DNA of 64,000 bases. Origin: Desulfonema magnum (GTDB taxonomy: Bacteria > Desulfobacterota > Desulfobacteria > Desulfobacterales > 4be13). A program made the translations under genes and the position numbers. Below, piece by piece: positions 18,915-29,685 of the stretch (position 1 is the first letter of the stretch; each line of letters begins with the position of its first letter). The DNA is taken from positions 3,162,001 through 3,226,000 of the forward strand of contig NZ_CP061800.1 in NCBI RefSeq assembly GCF_017377395.1. The letters run 5' to 3'. The notes under the pieces were generated by a model. That model was not told the origin of the DNA. It did no database searches and worked only from the letters and a program-made list of their open reading frames with translations.

Positions 18915-19274
18915 ATGAAAGAAGTTTACGAACTGGATGTCTATAAGCTGGCTGAAAAACTTTCGGATGCGGTTTGGCACGCTTTTGACGGATGGCCTGA
19001 CAAAGCCAGGAAGACAATGGGATATCAGATCATTCGTTCCGCTGACAGCATTGCTGCAAATATTGCCGAAGGATATGGTCGCTACTCTCCGGCTGACAGG
19101 AAAAACTTCTATCGGTACGCAAGAGGATCATTTGAAGAAACAAAAGCCTGGCTGAGAAAGGCGATTCGAAGGAAAATCATTTCAAAGGATGAAGTTTGGC
19201 AATACACAGAAATTATTGACGAACTTGGCCCCAAACTCAATGCTTTTATTAACAGCACAAAAAAATTAAATTAG
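18915..19274 (+). CDS. Four-helix-bundle protein (23S rRNA intervening-sequence type)
   Basis: A 119-residue protein of the S23/IVP four-helix-bundle family. Hallmarks are YELDVYKLAEKLSDAV, QIIRSADSIAANIAEGYGR and YRYARGSFEETKAWL. GGGGGGC precedes the ATG. Family members are classically encoded in 23S rRNA intervening sequences between inverted repeats, and others (Avd) serve diversity-generating retroelements. No reverse transcriptase or rRNA is seen here. It breaks up a row of CheY genes and lies between oppositely oriented heptamer arrays, so it is probably an acquired cassette. Its function is unknown. Confidence 0.9.
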   Translation: MKEVYELDVYKLAEKLSDAVWHAFDGWPDKARKTMGYQIIRSADSIAANIAEGYGRYSPADRKNFYRYARGSFEETKAWLRKAIRRKIISKDEVWQYTEIIDELGPKLNAFINSTKKLN

Positions 19275-19290
19275 CCTTGAAAACATAACG

Positions 19291-19755
19291 CTTCCGAGTT
19301 TCAAGTTTCAAGTTTCAAGTTCCGAGTTTCAAGTTTCAAGTTTCAAGTTTCAAGTTTCCAGTTTCAAGTTTCCAGTTTCAAGTTTCAAGTTTCAAGTTTC
19401 AAGTTTCAAGTTTCGAAATTTCAAGTTTCAAGTTTCAAGTTCCGAGTTTCAAGTTTCAAGTTCCGAGTTTCAAGTTCCGAGTTTCAAGTTTCAAGTTTCA
19501 AGTTTCAAGTTTCAAGTTTCAAGTTTCAAATTTCAAGTTCCGAGTTTCAAGTTTCAAGTTTCAAGTTTCAAGTTTCAAGTTTCAAGTTTCAAGTTCCGAG
19601 TTTCAAGTTCCGAGTTTCAAGTTTCAAGTTTCAAGTTTCAAGTTTCAAGTTTCAAGTTTCAAATTTCAAGTTCCGAGTTTCAAGTTTCAAGTTTCAAGTT
19701 TCAAGTTTCAAGTTTCAAGTTTCGAGTTTCAAGTTTCAAGTTTCAAGTTTCAATC
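19291..19755. repeat. Heptamer tandem array (TTTCAAG/TTCCGAG), right arm, about 65 units
   Basis: It consists of 7-bp units TTTCAAG with interspersed TTCCGAG and TTTCCAG variants. It is the inverse orientation of the array at 18656. It fills the whole gap and ends immediately before the ribosome site of the next CheY gene (GGGAGATAACT). Confidence 0.92.
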
Positions 19756-19767
19756 TGGGAGATAACT

Positions 19768-20133
19768 ATGCCAAAAACGATCATGATCGTAGATGACGCT
19801 GTATCCATCCGTGGGTTGGCAGCTATGACGCTGGAAAATGCGGGCTATCAGGTCATACAGGCCCGTGATGGAAAAGATGCGTTGGAAAAAATTTCAGGCC
19901 AGAAAACAGATTTGATCATCGTGGATATCTACATGCCCAATATGGGCGGTATCGAACTGGTAAAAACATTGAAAGCGAATTCTCAGTATAAATTCATTCC
20001 CGTCGTCATACTCACCAAAGAAAGTGATTCAGATATGAAACGCCAGGGGCAGATGGCTGGTGCAAAAGCATGGGTGGTGAAGCCTTTCAAACCCAAGACC
20101 ATTTTGAATGTTGTCCGGAAGATCATCGGATAA
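19768..20133 (+). CDS. Single-domain response regulator (CheY-like)
   Basis: A 121-residue receiver with acceptor Asp53 in LIIVDIYMPNMGG, Thr in VILTKES and Lys in VVKPFKPKTI. It is nearly identical in layout to its neighbour at 20145, which starts 11 bases after this stop. The likely phosphodonor is the adjacent CheA. Confidence 0.93.
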   Translation: MPKTIMIVDDAVSIRGLAAMTLENAGYQVIQARDGKDALEKISGQKTDLIIVDIYMPNMGGIELVKTLKANSQYKFIPVVILTKESDSDMKRQGQMAGAKAWVVKPFKPKTILNVVRKIIG

Positions 20134-20144
20134 GGAGATAAGAA

Positions 20145-20510
20145 ATGCCAAAAACAGTGATGATCGTAGATGATGCCGTATCCATCCGGGGACTGGCCTC
20201 CATGACGCTGGAGAACTCGGGGTATCAGGTCATAGAAGCATATGACGGAAAAGATGCGCTGGAGAAAATTTCAGGCCAGAAGGTGAATATGGTGATCACT
20301 GATTTGAATATGCCCAATATGGGCGGTTTGGAATTCATAAAAGCAATGAAAGCGGATTCCCGCTACAGATTCATTCCTATTGTCATCCTTACCAAAGAAA
20401 ATGAGCCGGATTTGAAACATCAGGGTCGGCAGGCAGGCGCAAAGGCATGGATCACCAAACCTTTTAAGCCGAAAACCATTCTGGGAGTTGTTCAGAAGGT
20501 CATCGGATAG
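20145..20510 (+). CDS. Single-domain response regulator (CheY-like)
   Basis: A 121-residue receiver with acceptor Asp53 in MVITDLNMPNMGG, Thr in VILTKEN and Lys in ITKPFKPKTI. The ribosome site is AAGGAGATAAGA. The CheA gene starts nine bases after the stop, so the two are cotranscribed and this is the best candidate for its cognate receiver. Confidence 0.93.
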   Translation: MPKTVMIVDDAVSIRGLASMTLENSGYQVIEAYDGKDALEKISGQKVNMVITDLNMPNMGGLEFIKAMKADSRYRFIPIVILTKENEPDLKHQGRQAGAKAWITKPFKPKTILGVVQKVIG

Positions 20511-20519
20511 TAGATTCAA

Positions 20520-23294
20520 ATGACGACAGAAAACTATACTGAATACTACCGAAAGCAGTTTTATCAGGAAGCCAGGGAGATCATTGAAAAAGTCAATGAT
20601 GATATCCTTCAGGCTGAGGCGGCTCCGGATAATCAGGAGCTTTTACACGCTATTTTCAGAGGAATCCATACAATTAAGGGAAGTGCCGGTTCTTTTGACC
20701 TGGAAGATATTTCGGAGTTTACCCATCATCTTGAGGGACTTCTGAGCCTTTTACGCGATGGGAAGATTTCTCTGACTCCGGAACTGGCGGACGTGATTCT
20801 TGCCGGAACAGATCACATTTTCAAAATGATTGAAGATCATGCAGCAGGCCGGGAAGCAACCATTGACCAGAATCTGACAAAACGGTTTCAATCTTTTTTA
20901 ACAGCTTCTCAGCAAACAGAGCTTTCCGGAGAGACTCCGTATGAAATATCTTCGCCAAAAAAGATAGATATTCCTCTTCCTTCTGAAGTTCAGGATGCGT
21001 TCCAGGAAGCCGCGGCCATTGGTTTGTATGTGTTTCGGGTGCGCCTGAAGTATTCATCCGAACTCCTTGAAAATGGCTATGATCCGCTGGTTTTTCTGCA
21101 AAATCTGAGGCAGTCCTGCACCTTTTATCATGCAGTAATAAACGCTTCTGTTCCTCTGATTGAAGAATTTTCTCCGCTGACGCTTTATCTGTATCCCACG
21201 GTTTATGTGGCAACAGCATTGTCAGCAGAAGATATCAAGGAACTGACGTTTGATCCTGATCTGATTCTGGTGGAAGCTGTCCATGTCCGCTTAGATGAAG
21301 TTCATGCCGAACCCTTGCATGAATTTGTGGACAGTGCCGTGGAAATACTTGAATCGCTGGAAAAAGCGGTGATTGATTACGAAACCAGCGGTTCTCGAGA
21401 ATCTCTCAATGAAATTTTCAGAATGGTGCATAATCTGAAAGGGGACGCGGGGCTGATCGGTCTCGAGGAGATCAATGTCTTTGCCCACGCGCTGGAATCC
21501 CTGCTGGAACGTCTCCGGTCCGGGACCATTCACCGAACCTTTGCGCTGGTTGATGTGATTTTGCAGTCTGTTGATTTCCTGCGGCAAAGTGTGCTGAAAC
21601 TGGAACAGGGGATAAAGATACCTGATTTTCCGCCGGTTTTTGAGACGCTTAAATATTATGCGTCAATGAAGGATGATTTGGAGAGGAAACAATCACTTTT
21701 AAAGGATGTCTCACCCGAACTCAGAGATGTTTTTACCGAGCAGGCCAGACAATATAAAGATATCCTTCTTGGTCATACTATCAGACCGGACATTGGGGAT
21801 GCTGAAAAAACAGAAACAGTGAAAATCGTTACAAGAGCATTAAGAGGACTTGCAAAAGCTTCGGAATTTGTGGGTCTCAAAACGCTTCAGGTCCAAGCTC
21901 AGAAAGCACTTTCCGCCTCAGACAGAGAAGATGACCAGATGTTAGCTGAGGCAGTGGAAAAAATCACTGCTTTCATAGATGGCCTGGAAGGAGAGCCGGA
22001 AGATCAGACCGCTCCCAGGGTTTCGCGGGAAGAGGAAAGTCTCTCGAAAAAAGAACCCGGCATGGAAATCCGGAGTCTGAGAATAGATGAACGAAAAGTG
22101 GATCACTTTACCAATATGGTAGGTGAGCTTCTCATCGCACGAAATACTTACGATCATCTTGTGGGGCAGTTGGAAGATGCTGAGAAAACCGGCTCCCGAG
22201 GAGCTGATCCGGCTGTCCGAAAAACAGTAAAAGCTCTCAAAGAAAACCTTCACCTGTTTTCCCGTCTGACAAACGATATCCATCACGGTGTCATGTCTCT
22301 GAGAATGATTCCTGTAAAAAAAATTTTTCAAAAATTCAACCGAATTATCCGGGATATCAGCAGAAGGCAAAAGAAATCCGTTCAACTGCTTACCGGCGGT
22401 GAGGACATCGAGATTGACAAAAAAGTGGCAGATATGCTTTCCGATCCCCTGATACACTTGGTGAGAAACGCATGTGACCATGGGATAGAAATGCCTGAGA
22501 TTCGAAAGGCCGCGGGCAAACCTGAAAGGGGAACAGTAATTATCAGCGCTTCCCAGGAAGGGAGCAGCATCTACATCAGAATCATTGATGACGGCCAAGG
22601 CATTGACAGGCAGAAGCTTTACGAAAAAGCCAAAGAGGCAGGAGTAGCGACGGATTTGCCGGATGACCCTTCTTTGCTGGATCTGGTTTTCATCCCCGGC
22701 TTATCCACCAGCACCCAGGTTTCGGATATTTCAGGCAGAGGTGTGGGGATGGATGTGGTGAGAACCACAGTGAATTACCTGGGCGGTACGGTGGGATTGA
22801 TTTCCAATGAGGGAAAAGGTACGGAAGTCGTTCTTTCAATCCCCACAAGTCTGGGCATTGATACGGTTCTTTTTGTGGAAGCCGGAGGAATATCATATGC
22901 AATTCCCCTTGAGTACATCGTGGAAACTCTCAAGATTCCTTTTGAAAAAATAAAAAGCGCCGGCAGACATATGGTGTTTCACCACCGGGGAGAAGTGCTG
23001 TCAGTGGAGCGTCTTGAAAAAATTCTTTACAGTAACCACTTATCATCCGACACTTATCAGCGTTCAGAGACAACTGACAGGTCCTCGCCGGAAACGGATG
23101 ACTGTTCCGTGGTGCTTGTAAAAACCAGGCGGGGAAAATGCGGCCTGATTGTTGACCGTCTTAACAAAAACACAGAGGTTGCCATAAAGCCGCCTCCGGG
23201 TATCCTGGCAAGCATTGACATTATCAGCGGTGTCAGCATTATGGGGGACGGAAAGGTTTTTCTTGTGCTGAATCCTGAAAATTTTTTTAAGTGA
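20520..23294 (+). CDS. cheA: CheA-type chemotaxis histidine kinase with two Hpt domains
   Basis: A 924-residue kinase. Hpt1 has His50 in IHTIKGSAGS and Hpt2 has His304 in VHNLKGDAGL. Between them (about 150-260) is an unassigned domain. A helical linker and dimerisation domain (about 530-610) lead to the HATPase (LVRNACDHGIE, DDGQGIDRQ, GRGVGMDVVR), and a CheW-like domain occupies about 785-924. No P2 CheY-binding domain is obvious and no separate CheW is encoded nearby, so the fused CheW-like part must dock to the receptors. It heads the end of the cluster with the receptor at 23412. Confidence 0.94.
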   Translation: MTTENYTEYYRKQFYQEAREIIEKVNDDILQAEAAPDNQELLHAIFRGIHTIKGSAGSFDLEDISEFTHHLEGLLSLLRDGKISLTPELADVILAGTDHIFKMIEDHAAGREATIDQNLTKRFQSFLTASQQTELSGETPYEISSPKKIDIPLPSEVQDAFQEAAAIGLYVFRVRLKYSSELLENGYDPLVFLQNLRQSCTFYHAVINASVPLIEEFSPLTLYLYPTVYVATALSAEDIKELTFDPDLILVEAVHVRLDEVHAEPLHEFVDSAVEILESLEKAVIDYETSGSRESLNEIFRMVHNLKGDAGLIGLEEINVFAHALESLLERLRSGTIHRTFALVDVILQSVDFLRQSVLKLEQGIKIPDFPPVFETLKYYASMKDDLERKQSLLKDVSPELRDVFTEQARQYKDILLGHTIRPDIGDAEKTETVKIVTRALRGLAKASEFVGLKTLQVQAQKALSASDREDDQMLAEAVEKITAFIDGLEGEPEDQTAPRVSREEESLSKKEPGMEIRSLRIDERKVDHFTNMVGELLIARNTYDHLVGQLEDAEKTGSRGADPAVRKTVKALKENLHLFSRLTNDIHHGVMSLRMIPVKKIFQKFNRIIRDISRRQKKSVQLLTGGEDIEIDKKVADMLSDPLIHLVRNACDHGIEMPEIRKAAGKPERGTVIISASQEGSSIYIRIIDDGQGIDRQKLYEKAKEAGVATDLPDDPSLLDLVFIPGLSTSTQVSDISGRGVGMDVVRTTVNYLGGTVGLISNEGKGTEVVLSIPTSLGIDTVLFVEAGGISYAIPLEYIVETLKIPFEKIKSAGRHMVFHHRGEVLSVERLEKILYSNHLSSDTYQRSETTDRSSPETDDCSVVLVKTRRGKCGLIVDRLNKNTEVAIKPPPGILASIDIISGVSIMGDGKVFLVLNPENFFK

Positions 23295-23317
23295 ATTTTT
23301 TTAATAAAAAGGAGTGT

Positions 23318-23385
23318 GAAAATTTTATTTTCGCATAAGCCGGAGCCTGTGTTGCAGAATGCAAAAATATAATTTTCGCACTCCT
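23318..23385. repeat. GGAGTG-GAAAATTTTATTTTCGC hairpin repeat
   Basis: An imperfect palindrome with ends GGAGTGTGAAAATTTTATTT and AAAATATAATTTTCGCACTCC lies in the gap between cheA and the receptor gene. It belongs to the CCGGAGTGCG family seen in the 4467-5482 array. Confidence 0.6.
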
Positions 23386-23411
23386 CCGGTCTTGTAATTC
23401 AGAAAAATATT

Positions 23412-24548
23412 ATGGAAAAAAAACAGAAACTGCTATTTCGGGTTTTGCTGGCAACAAGTTTTCTGCCATCATTTGTTTTTTTATTTATCGCCCTGAAGCC
23501 GTTATATGCCTTGGCAGGAATTTTTATTTTTATACTTTGCCTCCTCGGGTTCACAAAAATTTATTTTAATTATGTGCGGCGTATTTTGGCCAGTTCTCAC
23601 ACAGACATACAGAATATCATACAACGTCTCGCGGGTGTGAAAGAAAGGACGGAAAGAGAAACCGTAAACATTATATCTCTTTTGCAGTCAATTATCCGAA
23701 GAAGCAAAGAAGGATCCGAAGAAGCAGAGGCAGTAGTGGCTTATTTTATGGGGAACCTCAGCGAGGATCGGACCTTCGGAACCAGCTATGTCTCCCGTAT
23801 GCTTGAGGAAAATGAGTCCGCAGTGGCAAATGCAGGTTCCGTACTCCGGGCCATCGGGCAGATCAACCGGGATTTTCTGGACAATCTGACAAGCATATTC
23901 AGCAAAATCGAAACCATTAATCAGTTTGTCTCGGAAATAGATAAAATCGCTTTTCAGACCAGGCTGCTGGCGCTGAACGCGGCTATCGAGGCCGCCAGGG
24001 CAGGAGAAAGCGGTCTGGGATTCTCCGTAGTGGCAGAGGAGGTGAGAACCCTGGCAAACCGGTCAGGTGAAACTGCTTCGGATATCAGTAAAACCGTGGA
24101 AGAATCCATGAAGATTGTCTCAGAACTGAAAGGAAATATAGATGAGCAGGGGAATATTGGGGATTTTGAGATTGATAATACGGAAAAAGAACTGAAAGAG
24201 ACCTTTGAGCGATTCAAAAAATCCATAGATAACATATCCGAGGCCATTGATGTGCTGACCAAAAACTATCAGATCATATCAAAAGACATTGAAAATGCCA
24301 CCGTATCTCTCCAGTTTCAGGATGTGATCAATCAGGAAATAGAGGATATTAATGCTTCAATGCTGAATTTTAAAACTCAGTTTGAAATTGCTTATGGAAT
24401 ATGGGAATATTCGGAAGACAGACATGAATCCGATCTCAAGGCAGATATCACAGAGACCTCTCTGACAATACAGCATAAACAAATCTCCACCGTCAAAACG
24501 CAGCAGATATACGGAAAAGAGGATGAGGATGATGTCGAGTTTTTTTAA
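23412..24548 (+). CDS. Methyl-accepting chemotaxis-like receptor without a periplasmic domain
   Basis: A 378-residue protein with two closely spaced hydrophobic segments (about 8-30 and 34-52) and no room for a periplasmic sensor. The cytoplasmic part carries the receptor signalling tip ([20 protein letters not shown], then [17 protein letters not shown]). A helical C-terminus ends in EDEDDVEFF. The conserved tip is what CheA and CheW-like domains bind. The sensed signal may be intramembrane or come from a partner. The C-terminal DVEFF resembles the tail of the protein at 15040 and might tether CheR (inference). Confidence 0.9.
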   Translation: MEKKQKLLFRVLLATSFLPSFVFLFIALKPLYALAGIFIFILCLLGFTKIYFNYVRRILASSHTDIQNIIQRLAGVKERTERETVNIISLLQSIIRRSKEGSEEAEAVVAYFMGNLSEDRTFGTSYVSRMLEENESAVANAGSVLRAIGQINRDFLDNLTSIFSKIETINQFVSEIDKIAFQTRLLALNAAIEAARAGESGLGFSVVAEEVRTLANRSGETASDISKTVEESMKIVSELKGNIDEQGNIGDFEIDNTEKELKETFERFKKSIDNISEAIDVLTKNYQIISKDIENATVSLQFQDVINQEIEDINASMLNFKTQFEIAYGIWEYSEDRHESDLKADITETSLTIQHKQISTVKTQQIYGKEDEDDVEFF

Positions 24549-24558
24549 AACAAGATGC

Positions 24559-24704
24559 TAAGTACCGGAGCAAAAATTTTTATATATTTTTCCTGTGAGC
24601 GGCGGAGAAATCCGGCTTTTCCCTTCACGGGCGGCGGCTCATTCCGGGAAAAAAGCCGGGTTTCTTTCCCTTGCGAATATCGGAAACTTATGATCAGGTA
24701 CTTA
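24559..24704. mobile_element. TAAGTACC-ended MITE-like element
   Basis: TAAGTACCGGAGCAAAAATT at the left and AAACTTATGATCAGGTACTTA-type sequence at the right bound hairpins containing AAATCCGGCTTTTCCC and AAAAGCCGGGTTTCTTTCCC. It is similar in length to the element at 6204-6353. A further GGGAAAAACCCCGGGTTTC hairpin follows, up to about 24765. Confidence 0.55.
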
Positions 24705-24819
24705 TTTTTCCTGCGAAGAAAAGAGCATGATCCCGGGAAAAACCCCGGGTTTCTTTTCCAAGCAAATATAAAACTCAGGGTCTGACTTATCCTCTCTTTT
24801 TTTCAAGAGGAAAAAAATA

Positions 24820-25131
24820 ATGATTACATCAACAGAAAAAATAGGCAACAGAATGGTCATCAAAGTGCTTAAAGATATTGATGACATGAAAACTGGTGAG
24901 GAATTCAAAGCGGCCATGATGGCGCTTTACACAAAAGGAGAAAAGGAAATTGTCATTGATTTTGGACAAATTAACCTGATCAACAGCCATGGTATCGGAA
25001 AAATTCTGATGTTTTACAGGCGATTGAAAGCCATTGGCGGGAAAATATATGTTGCGCCCCTTAATGAATCCATCAGAGAAATATTCGAATCCCTTATGTT
25101 GGATAAGCTCATTCCTGAAATAAAGATATAG
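24820..25131 (+). CDS. STAS-domain anti-sigma-factor-antagonist-like protein
   Basis: A 103-residue single STAS domain. VIDFGQINLINSHGIGKIL has Ser at the canonical phosphorylated position, so it could be a substrate of the RsbT-like kinase or the ATPase-phosphatase upstream. It starts after AAGAGGAAAAAAATA. It is the last gene of the signalling cluster, after a repeat-filled gap, so it may have its own transcript. Confidence 0.88.
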   Translation: MITSTEKIGNRMVIKVLKDIDDMKTGEEFKAAMMALYTKGEKEIVIDFGQINLINSHGIGKILMFYRRLKAIGGKIYVAPLNESIREIFESLMLDKLIPEIKI

Positions 25132-25408
25132 GAATCCCGCGGAGGAAGAAACCCGGGTTTTTTATCCGGATGAGGCACCTTCCCCGCAGAAAAAAGCCGG
25201 GTTTCTCAGCGGCCCGTCTTTTTTGTCCTGTACACAGTCCGGAAACTTTTTGATCTGCTGATATTATTTATTCGGAGTTTCCTTATGAAAACAATTCGCG
25301 GCAGATGGTTCAGCAGATGCCTGTTTTTACACGCGGGCAGCGGTATCTTGTTCTGATTCAACAAAAAAAGGGATCAGCTTTTATAAGCAGACCCCTTTGA
25401 TTTTTTAG

Positions 25409-25487
25409 TGGCGGGGACGACGAGACTTGAACTCGCGACCTCTGGCTTGACAGGCCAGCGTTCTAACCAAAGCTGAACTACGCCCCC
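25409..25487 (-). tRNA. tRNA-Asp (GTC), copy 1
   Basis: On the minus strand the acceptor stem is GGGGGCG paired with CGTCCCC. The anticodon stem-loop is CTGGC-CTGTCAA-GCCAG with anticodon GTC, the T-loop is TTCAAGT, and CCA is encoded. It is identical to the copy at 25599. Confidence 0.95.
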
Positions 25488-25598
25488 GAATCTGAAACAA
25501 AACAATAAACACTCAAAAGAACGTACTGCGGAAGAAATTTGAAAGGATAACAAAAAAGGGCCCCGCAATGACTCAGCCATTCCCTTTTGATTGTTTAG

Positions 25599-25677
25599 TG
25601 GCGGGGACGACGAGACTTGAACTCGCGACCTCTGGCTTGACAGGCCAGCGTTCTAACCAAAGCTGAACTACGCCCCC
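25599..25677 (-). tRNA. tRNA-Asp (GTC), copy 2
   Basis: It has the same sequence as the gene 190 bp away, including the encoded CCA. The flanking CCTTTTGATT-TTTAGTGG stretch is also duplicated, which indicates a tandem duplication of gene plus flank. Confidence 0.95.
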
Positions 25678-25727
25678 GAATTTTGAAACAAACACTTTCT
25701 TTTTCTTGCCACTACTTCCAGGTGATA

Positions 25728-25803
25728 TGGTAGGCGGAACAGGGCTTGAACCTGTGACCCCCGGCTTGTAAGGCCGGTGCTCTCCCAACTGAGCTACCCG
25801 CCC
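25728..25803 (-). tRNA. tRNA-Val (TAC)
   Basis: On the minus strand the acceptor GGGCGGG pairs with TCCGCCT (two G-T pairs at the ends). The anticodon loop is CTTACAA within CCGGC/GCCGG, the T-arm is ACAGG-TTCAAGC-CCTGT, and CCA is encoded. Confidence 0.95.
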
Positions 25804-25886
25804 CTGAAAGTCTGTGTTTTAGCAACTTAGTCAGATGATGTCAAGCTTAAAATCATCCTGAAAAATCTTTTTTTTAAAAAGCTGAT

Positions 25887-28331
25887 TTAATTGATGGTTG
25901 TCGTCTGTTGTTTTATCTCGTCAGATTTATCGGCCATTATTTCAATGGGCATATCATTTTCATTAAAAAGGACTTCGCCCTCATTGACGATCAGCGCATG
26001 GGACAGGACCTCATCCATATGCTCCACCACATGGAATTTGATCTGTTTGAATATGCTGGCAGGTATTTCTTTTAAATCCTTTTCATTTTCTTCGGAAATA
26101 ATAATCTTCTTAATCCCGCCTCTGTGAGCAGCCAGGACCTTTTCTTTTAAGCCGCCAATGGGAAGGACCCTGCCGCGCAAGGTGATCTCACCTGTCATGG
26201 CAATATCCCGATGAACCGGTTTTTTTGTAAGTGCTGAGACAATAGAAGTGCAGATCGTGATGCCTGCCGAGGGCCCGTCCTTGGGAATGGCACCTTCCGG
26301 CACATGGATATGAATATCAAATTTTTTGTAAAATTCATTATCAATCATCAGACGGTCCGCACGGGAACGGGCATAACTTACCGCTGCCTGTGCAGATTCC
26401 TTCATCACATCCCCCAGCTTGCCGGTGATAATCAGGTCCCCCTTCCCGGGCATGATGAGGGTCTCAATACAGAGGAGTTCGCCCCCCACCTGTGTCCACG
26501 CAAGCCCTGTGACAATGCCGATCTGATCTTTTTCTTCAGCCTGGCCATGCCTAAACCGGGGCGGTCCCAGATATTTCGGAACAGATTTTGACGTGACCTT
26601 AAAGCCCTTGTCTTCTTTGCTCTTTACAACTTCACGTGCGATTTTCCGACAAATGGAAGCGATCTCCCGCTCCATGTTTCTGACACCGGCCTCGCGGGTA
26701 TATTCCTGAACAATACGAAGCACAGCATTCTTGGAAAAATGTATTTCCCTACCCTCAAGTCCGTTCAGTCTGAGCTGTTTGGATATAAGAAACTCTTTGG
26801 CAATGCGGTATTTTTCATACTCGGTATAGCCTGCCAGACGTATCACTTCCATCCTGTCCTGCAAAGGAAGCGGTATCGTGGGCAACGTGTTGGCAGTGGT
26901 GATAAAAAGAATATCTGTGAGATCATAGTCAAGATCAAGATAATGGTCATTGAAGCTGTAATTTTGTTCAGGATCAAGCACTTCCAGGAGGGCAGCGGAA
27001 GGGTCTCCCCTGAAATCCATGCTCATTTTATCCACTTCATCCAGACAGAACACCGGATTGCTGACACCGACCTTTTTCAGAGACTGAATGACCTTCCCGG
27101 GCATGGCCCCGATATAGGTGCGCCGATGTCCCCGTATCTCAGCCTCATCTCTCACACCGCCCAGGGAGAGGCGTACAAATTTTCTTCCTGTGGCTCTTGC
27201 AACAGATTTTGCCAAAGATGTTTTTCCGACACCCGGAGGACCCACAAGACAGAGGATGGGACCCCGGACTTTTTTGATCAGCGCCTGAACTGCCAGATAT
27301 TCCAGAATGCGTTCTTTGGGTTTTTCCAGCCCGTAATGATCCTCGTTTAATATGTTTTCAGCCTCTTCAAGATCGGTCTTGATTTTGCTCTTATCAAACC
27401 AGGGCAGGCCAATGATCCATTCAATATAGTTACGCACCACCGTGGCTTCCGCGGACATGGGGGTCATCATCTTGAGCTTTTTGAATTCCTGCCTGGCCTT
27501 GGCCGCGGCCTCTTTTGACATCCGTTTCCGCTTAATACGCTTTTCAAGCTCGTTGAGTTCGCTGCTCGGGTCTTCCTCCGTGCCCATTTCTTTTTTAATG
27601 GCCCGCATCTGTTCATTCAGATAATAATTCTTCTGGGTTTTCTCCATCTGGTCTTTGACACGGCCCTTTATTCTCTGATCCATCCTGAACACTTCAATCT
27701 CCATGCGGATCAGGCGAAGCAGAAAAGAAAGTCGCTTACCCAGGGAAACAGTTTCCAGCAGCTGTTGTTTATCCTCAATTTTGAATGAAAAATGGGCAGC
27801 CACCGTATCAGCCAGTTGCGAAGGGCTTGAAATGGCAGACACATTGTTTACAAGGTCTTTTGAAATATTTTTGTTCAGTTTGGCATATTCTCCGAAACAT
27901 TCAAGAATAGACCTGGACAACGCCACCTCTTCGGCTGTGGCTTCGCCCGATTCATCAACAGGCGCTATCTCTACTTGAAAATAGTTTTCATTTGGTATAA
28001 AATTCAGAATACGCCCTCTGGACTTTCCTTCAATCAGCGCCTTTACCGTACCATCCGGAAGCCGAAGCAGCTGAAGAACAGTGCCGATGGTTCCCACGGG
28101 ACTGATATCTTTTTCACGAGGATTATCAATACCGGCCTTTTTCTGGGTGGAAAGAAACACTCGCTTGTCATTATTCATTGCATTGGCGAGGGCGTTCACA
28201 GATTTTACGCGTCCTACAAAAAGCGGAGCGACCATGTGGGGAAAAACTACAATATCCCTGAGAGGTAAAAGTGGAAATATCATTTTTGAATCAGATCCGT
28301 CTTGCTTGAAAATTTTCGGCAGATTTATCAT
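25887..28331 (-). CDS. lon: ATP-dependent protease Lon
   Basis: An 814-residue protein of typical Lon length, counted from the ATG at 28331 with GGAG six bases upstream. The frame continues to 28388 but only through heptamer repeat DNA. It has an N-terminal substrate domain ([15 protein letters not shown]), an AAA+ module with Walker [10 protein letters not shown] and Walker B region [10 protein letters not shown], and a C-terminal serine-lysine protease ([23 protein letters not shown]). Lon degrades misfolded and regulatory proteins. It is downstream of clpX with a 93-bp gap holding heptamer repeats. Confidence 0.97.
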   Translation of the reverse strand: MINLPKIFKQDGSDSKMIFPLLPLRDIVVFPHMVAPLFVGRVKSVNALANAMNNDKRVFLSTQKKAGIDNPREKDISPVGTIGTVLQLLRLPDGTVKALIEGKSRGRILNFIPNENYFQVEIAPVDESGEATAEEVALSRSILECFGEYAKLNKNISKDLVNNVSAISSPSQLADTVAAHFSFKIEDKQQLLETVSLGKRLSFLLRLIRMEIEVFRMDQRIKGRVKDQMEKTQKNYYLNEQMRAIKKEMGTEEDPSSELNELEKRIKRKRMSKEAAAKARQEFKKLKMMTPMSAEATVVRNYIEWIIGLPWFDKSKIKTDLEEAENILNEDHYGLEKPKERILEYLAVQALIKKVRGPILCLVGPPGVGKTSLAKSVARATGRKFVRLSLGGVRDEAEIRGHRRTYIGAMPGKVIQSLKKVGVSNPVFCLDEVDKMSMDFRGDPSAALLEVLDPEQNYSFNDHYLDLDYDLTDILFITTANTLPTIPLPLQDRMEVIRLAGYTEYEKYRIAKEFLISKQLRLNGLEGREIHFSKNAVLRIVQEYTREAGVRNMEREIASICRKIAREVVKSKEDKGFKVTSKSVPKYLGPPRFRHGQAEEKDQIGIVTGLAWTQVGGELLCIETLIMPGKGDLIITGKLGDVMKESAQAAVSYARSRADRLMIDNEFYKKFDIHIHVPEGAIPKDGPSAGITICTSIVSALTKKPVHRDIAMTGEITLRGRVLPIGGLKEKVLAAHRGGIKKIIISEENEKDLKEIPASIFKQIKFHVVEHMDEVLSHALIVNEGEVLFNENDMPIEIMADKSDEIKQQTTTIN

Positions 28332-28344
28332 GCGTTTCTCCGTC

Positions 28345-28424
28345 TGAAAACCTGAAACCTGAAACCTGAAACAGAATATGAGTTTCAAGTTTCAAGTTTC
28401 AAGTTTCAAGTTTCAAGTTTCAAG
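28345..28424. repeat. Short heptamer array between clpX and lon
   Basis: CCTGAAA units (about 28348-28374) and GTTTCAA units (about 28382-28424) face each other in opposite orientations. They can form a hairpin in the clpX-lon intergenic transcript. Confidence 0.75.
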
Positions 28425-29684
28425 CTATGCCTGTTTTTTGGTTTGTTCATATAAAAGAATCGGTTCTTCTTTATTCAGTACCACATCTTCGCTGATCACA
28501 CATTCCTTCACATTTTCAATGGAAGGAATTTCATACATGATTTCAAGCATACAGCTTTCCATAATCGCACGAAGTCCCCTGGCCCCTGATTTCCGCTTCA
28601 ATGCCTCATTTGCAATGGCTGAAAGGGCACTGTCCGTTAATCTGAGGTTCACGCCTTCCATCTCAAAAAGTTTTTTAAACTGTTTGACCAGGGCATTTTT
28701 AGGCTCTTTCAATATTCGAATCAGCGAGGGTGCGTTCAGTTCACCAAGGGTCGCAATGACCGGCAGCCGACCCAGGAATTCAGGAATCAGGCCGAATTTG
28801 ATCAGGTCTTCAGGCTGAATCATTTTCAGGATTTCACCGATATTTTTCTCTTCCATCTTGGCGATATTGGCACCGAATCCCATGACTTTGGACCCGATAC
28901 GCCGCCGAATAACATTATCCAGCCCGTTAAATGTTCCGCCGCAAATAAACAATATGTTTGACGTGTCAACCTTGACAAAATCCTGCTGAGGATGTTTTCT
29001 TCCGCCTTTGGGGGGAACGCTGGCCGTGGTTCCTTCGATAATCTTCAACAACGCCTGCTGAACCCCCTCGCCCGAGACATCACGGGTGATGGACGGATTG
29101 TCAGACTTTGAAGCAATTTTGTCAATTTCATCAATATATACGATGCCGCGCTTGGCTCTTTCCACATCATAATCCGCATTCTGAAGCAGCGAAAGGATAA
29201 TGTTCTCCACATCCTCCCCCACATAACCGGCCTCTGTCAGACTCGTGGCATCCGCAATGGTAAAGGGCACGTTCAGGAACCTGGCAAGGGTCTGGGCCAG
29301 CAATGTTTTTCCGCAGCCTGTGGGGCCGATGAGAAGAATGTTGCTTTTCTGAATTTCCACATCTTCACCGGAGCGGGAACCGGAGACACCCATGGAATCA
29401 AGCCGCTTGTAGTGATTATAAACCGCGACAGAAAGAATTCGTTTTGCAGAATCCTGTTCGATCACATAATCATCAAGCATGGTCTTAATTTCTTTTGGAA
29501 CAATCGAAACATCCGTATCTCTGGCGTCTTTTTCATTTTCTTCTTCAATGATTTCGCCGCACAACTGGATACATTCATCACAGATATAAACCGCAGGTCC
29601 CGCGATCAGCTTTTTAACCTCTTTCTGACTTTTCCCGCAAAATGAGCAGAAGAGATTCTCAGTCTCGCCTCTGTTTTTCGCCAT
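28425..29684 (-). CDS. clpX: ClpX, ATP-binding unfoldase subunit of ClpXP
   Basis: A 419-residue protein. The ATG at 29684 follows AGGAGGCTTGAG, so the five extra residues of the longer frame are not used. It has an N-terminal zinc-binding domain (CSFCGKS and CDECIQLC), Walker [11 protein letters not shown], Walker [11 protein letters not shown], and a sensor-2 region [11 protein letters not shown]. ClpX unfolds tagged substrates and feeds them to ClpP. The clpP stop and this ATG are one base apart, so translation is coupled. Confidence 0.97.
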   Translation of the reverse strand: MAKNRGETENLFCSFCGKSQKEVKKLIAGPAVYICDECIQLCGEIIEEENEKDARDTDVSIVPKEIKTMLDDYVIEQDSAKRILSVAVYNHYKRLDSMGVSGSRSGEDVEIQKSNILLIGPTGCGKTLLAQTLARFLNVPFTIADATSLTEAGYVGEDVENIILSLLQNADYDVERAKRGIVYIDEIDKIASKSDNPSITRDVSGEGVQQALLKIIEGTTASVPPKGGRKHPQQDFVKVDTSNILFICGGTFNGLDNVIRRRIGSKVMGFGANIAKMEEKNIGEILKMIQPEDLIKFGLIPEFLGRLPVIATLGELNAPSLIRILKEPKNALVKQFKKLFEMEGVNLRLTDSALSAIANEALKRKSGARGLRAIMESCMLEIMYEIPSIENVKECVISEDVVLNKEEPILLYEQTKKQA

Positions 29685-29685
29685 C

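Noticed and set aside
18915..19274. Diversity-generating retroelement accessory (Avd)
   Set aside because: No reverse transcriptase, template repeat or variable-repeat target gene is visible in the window.
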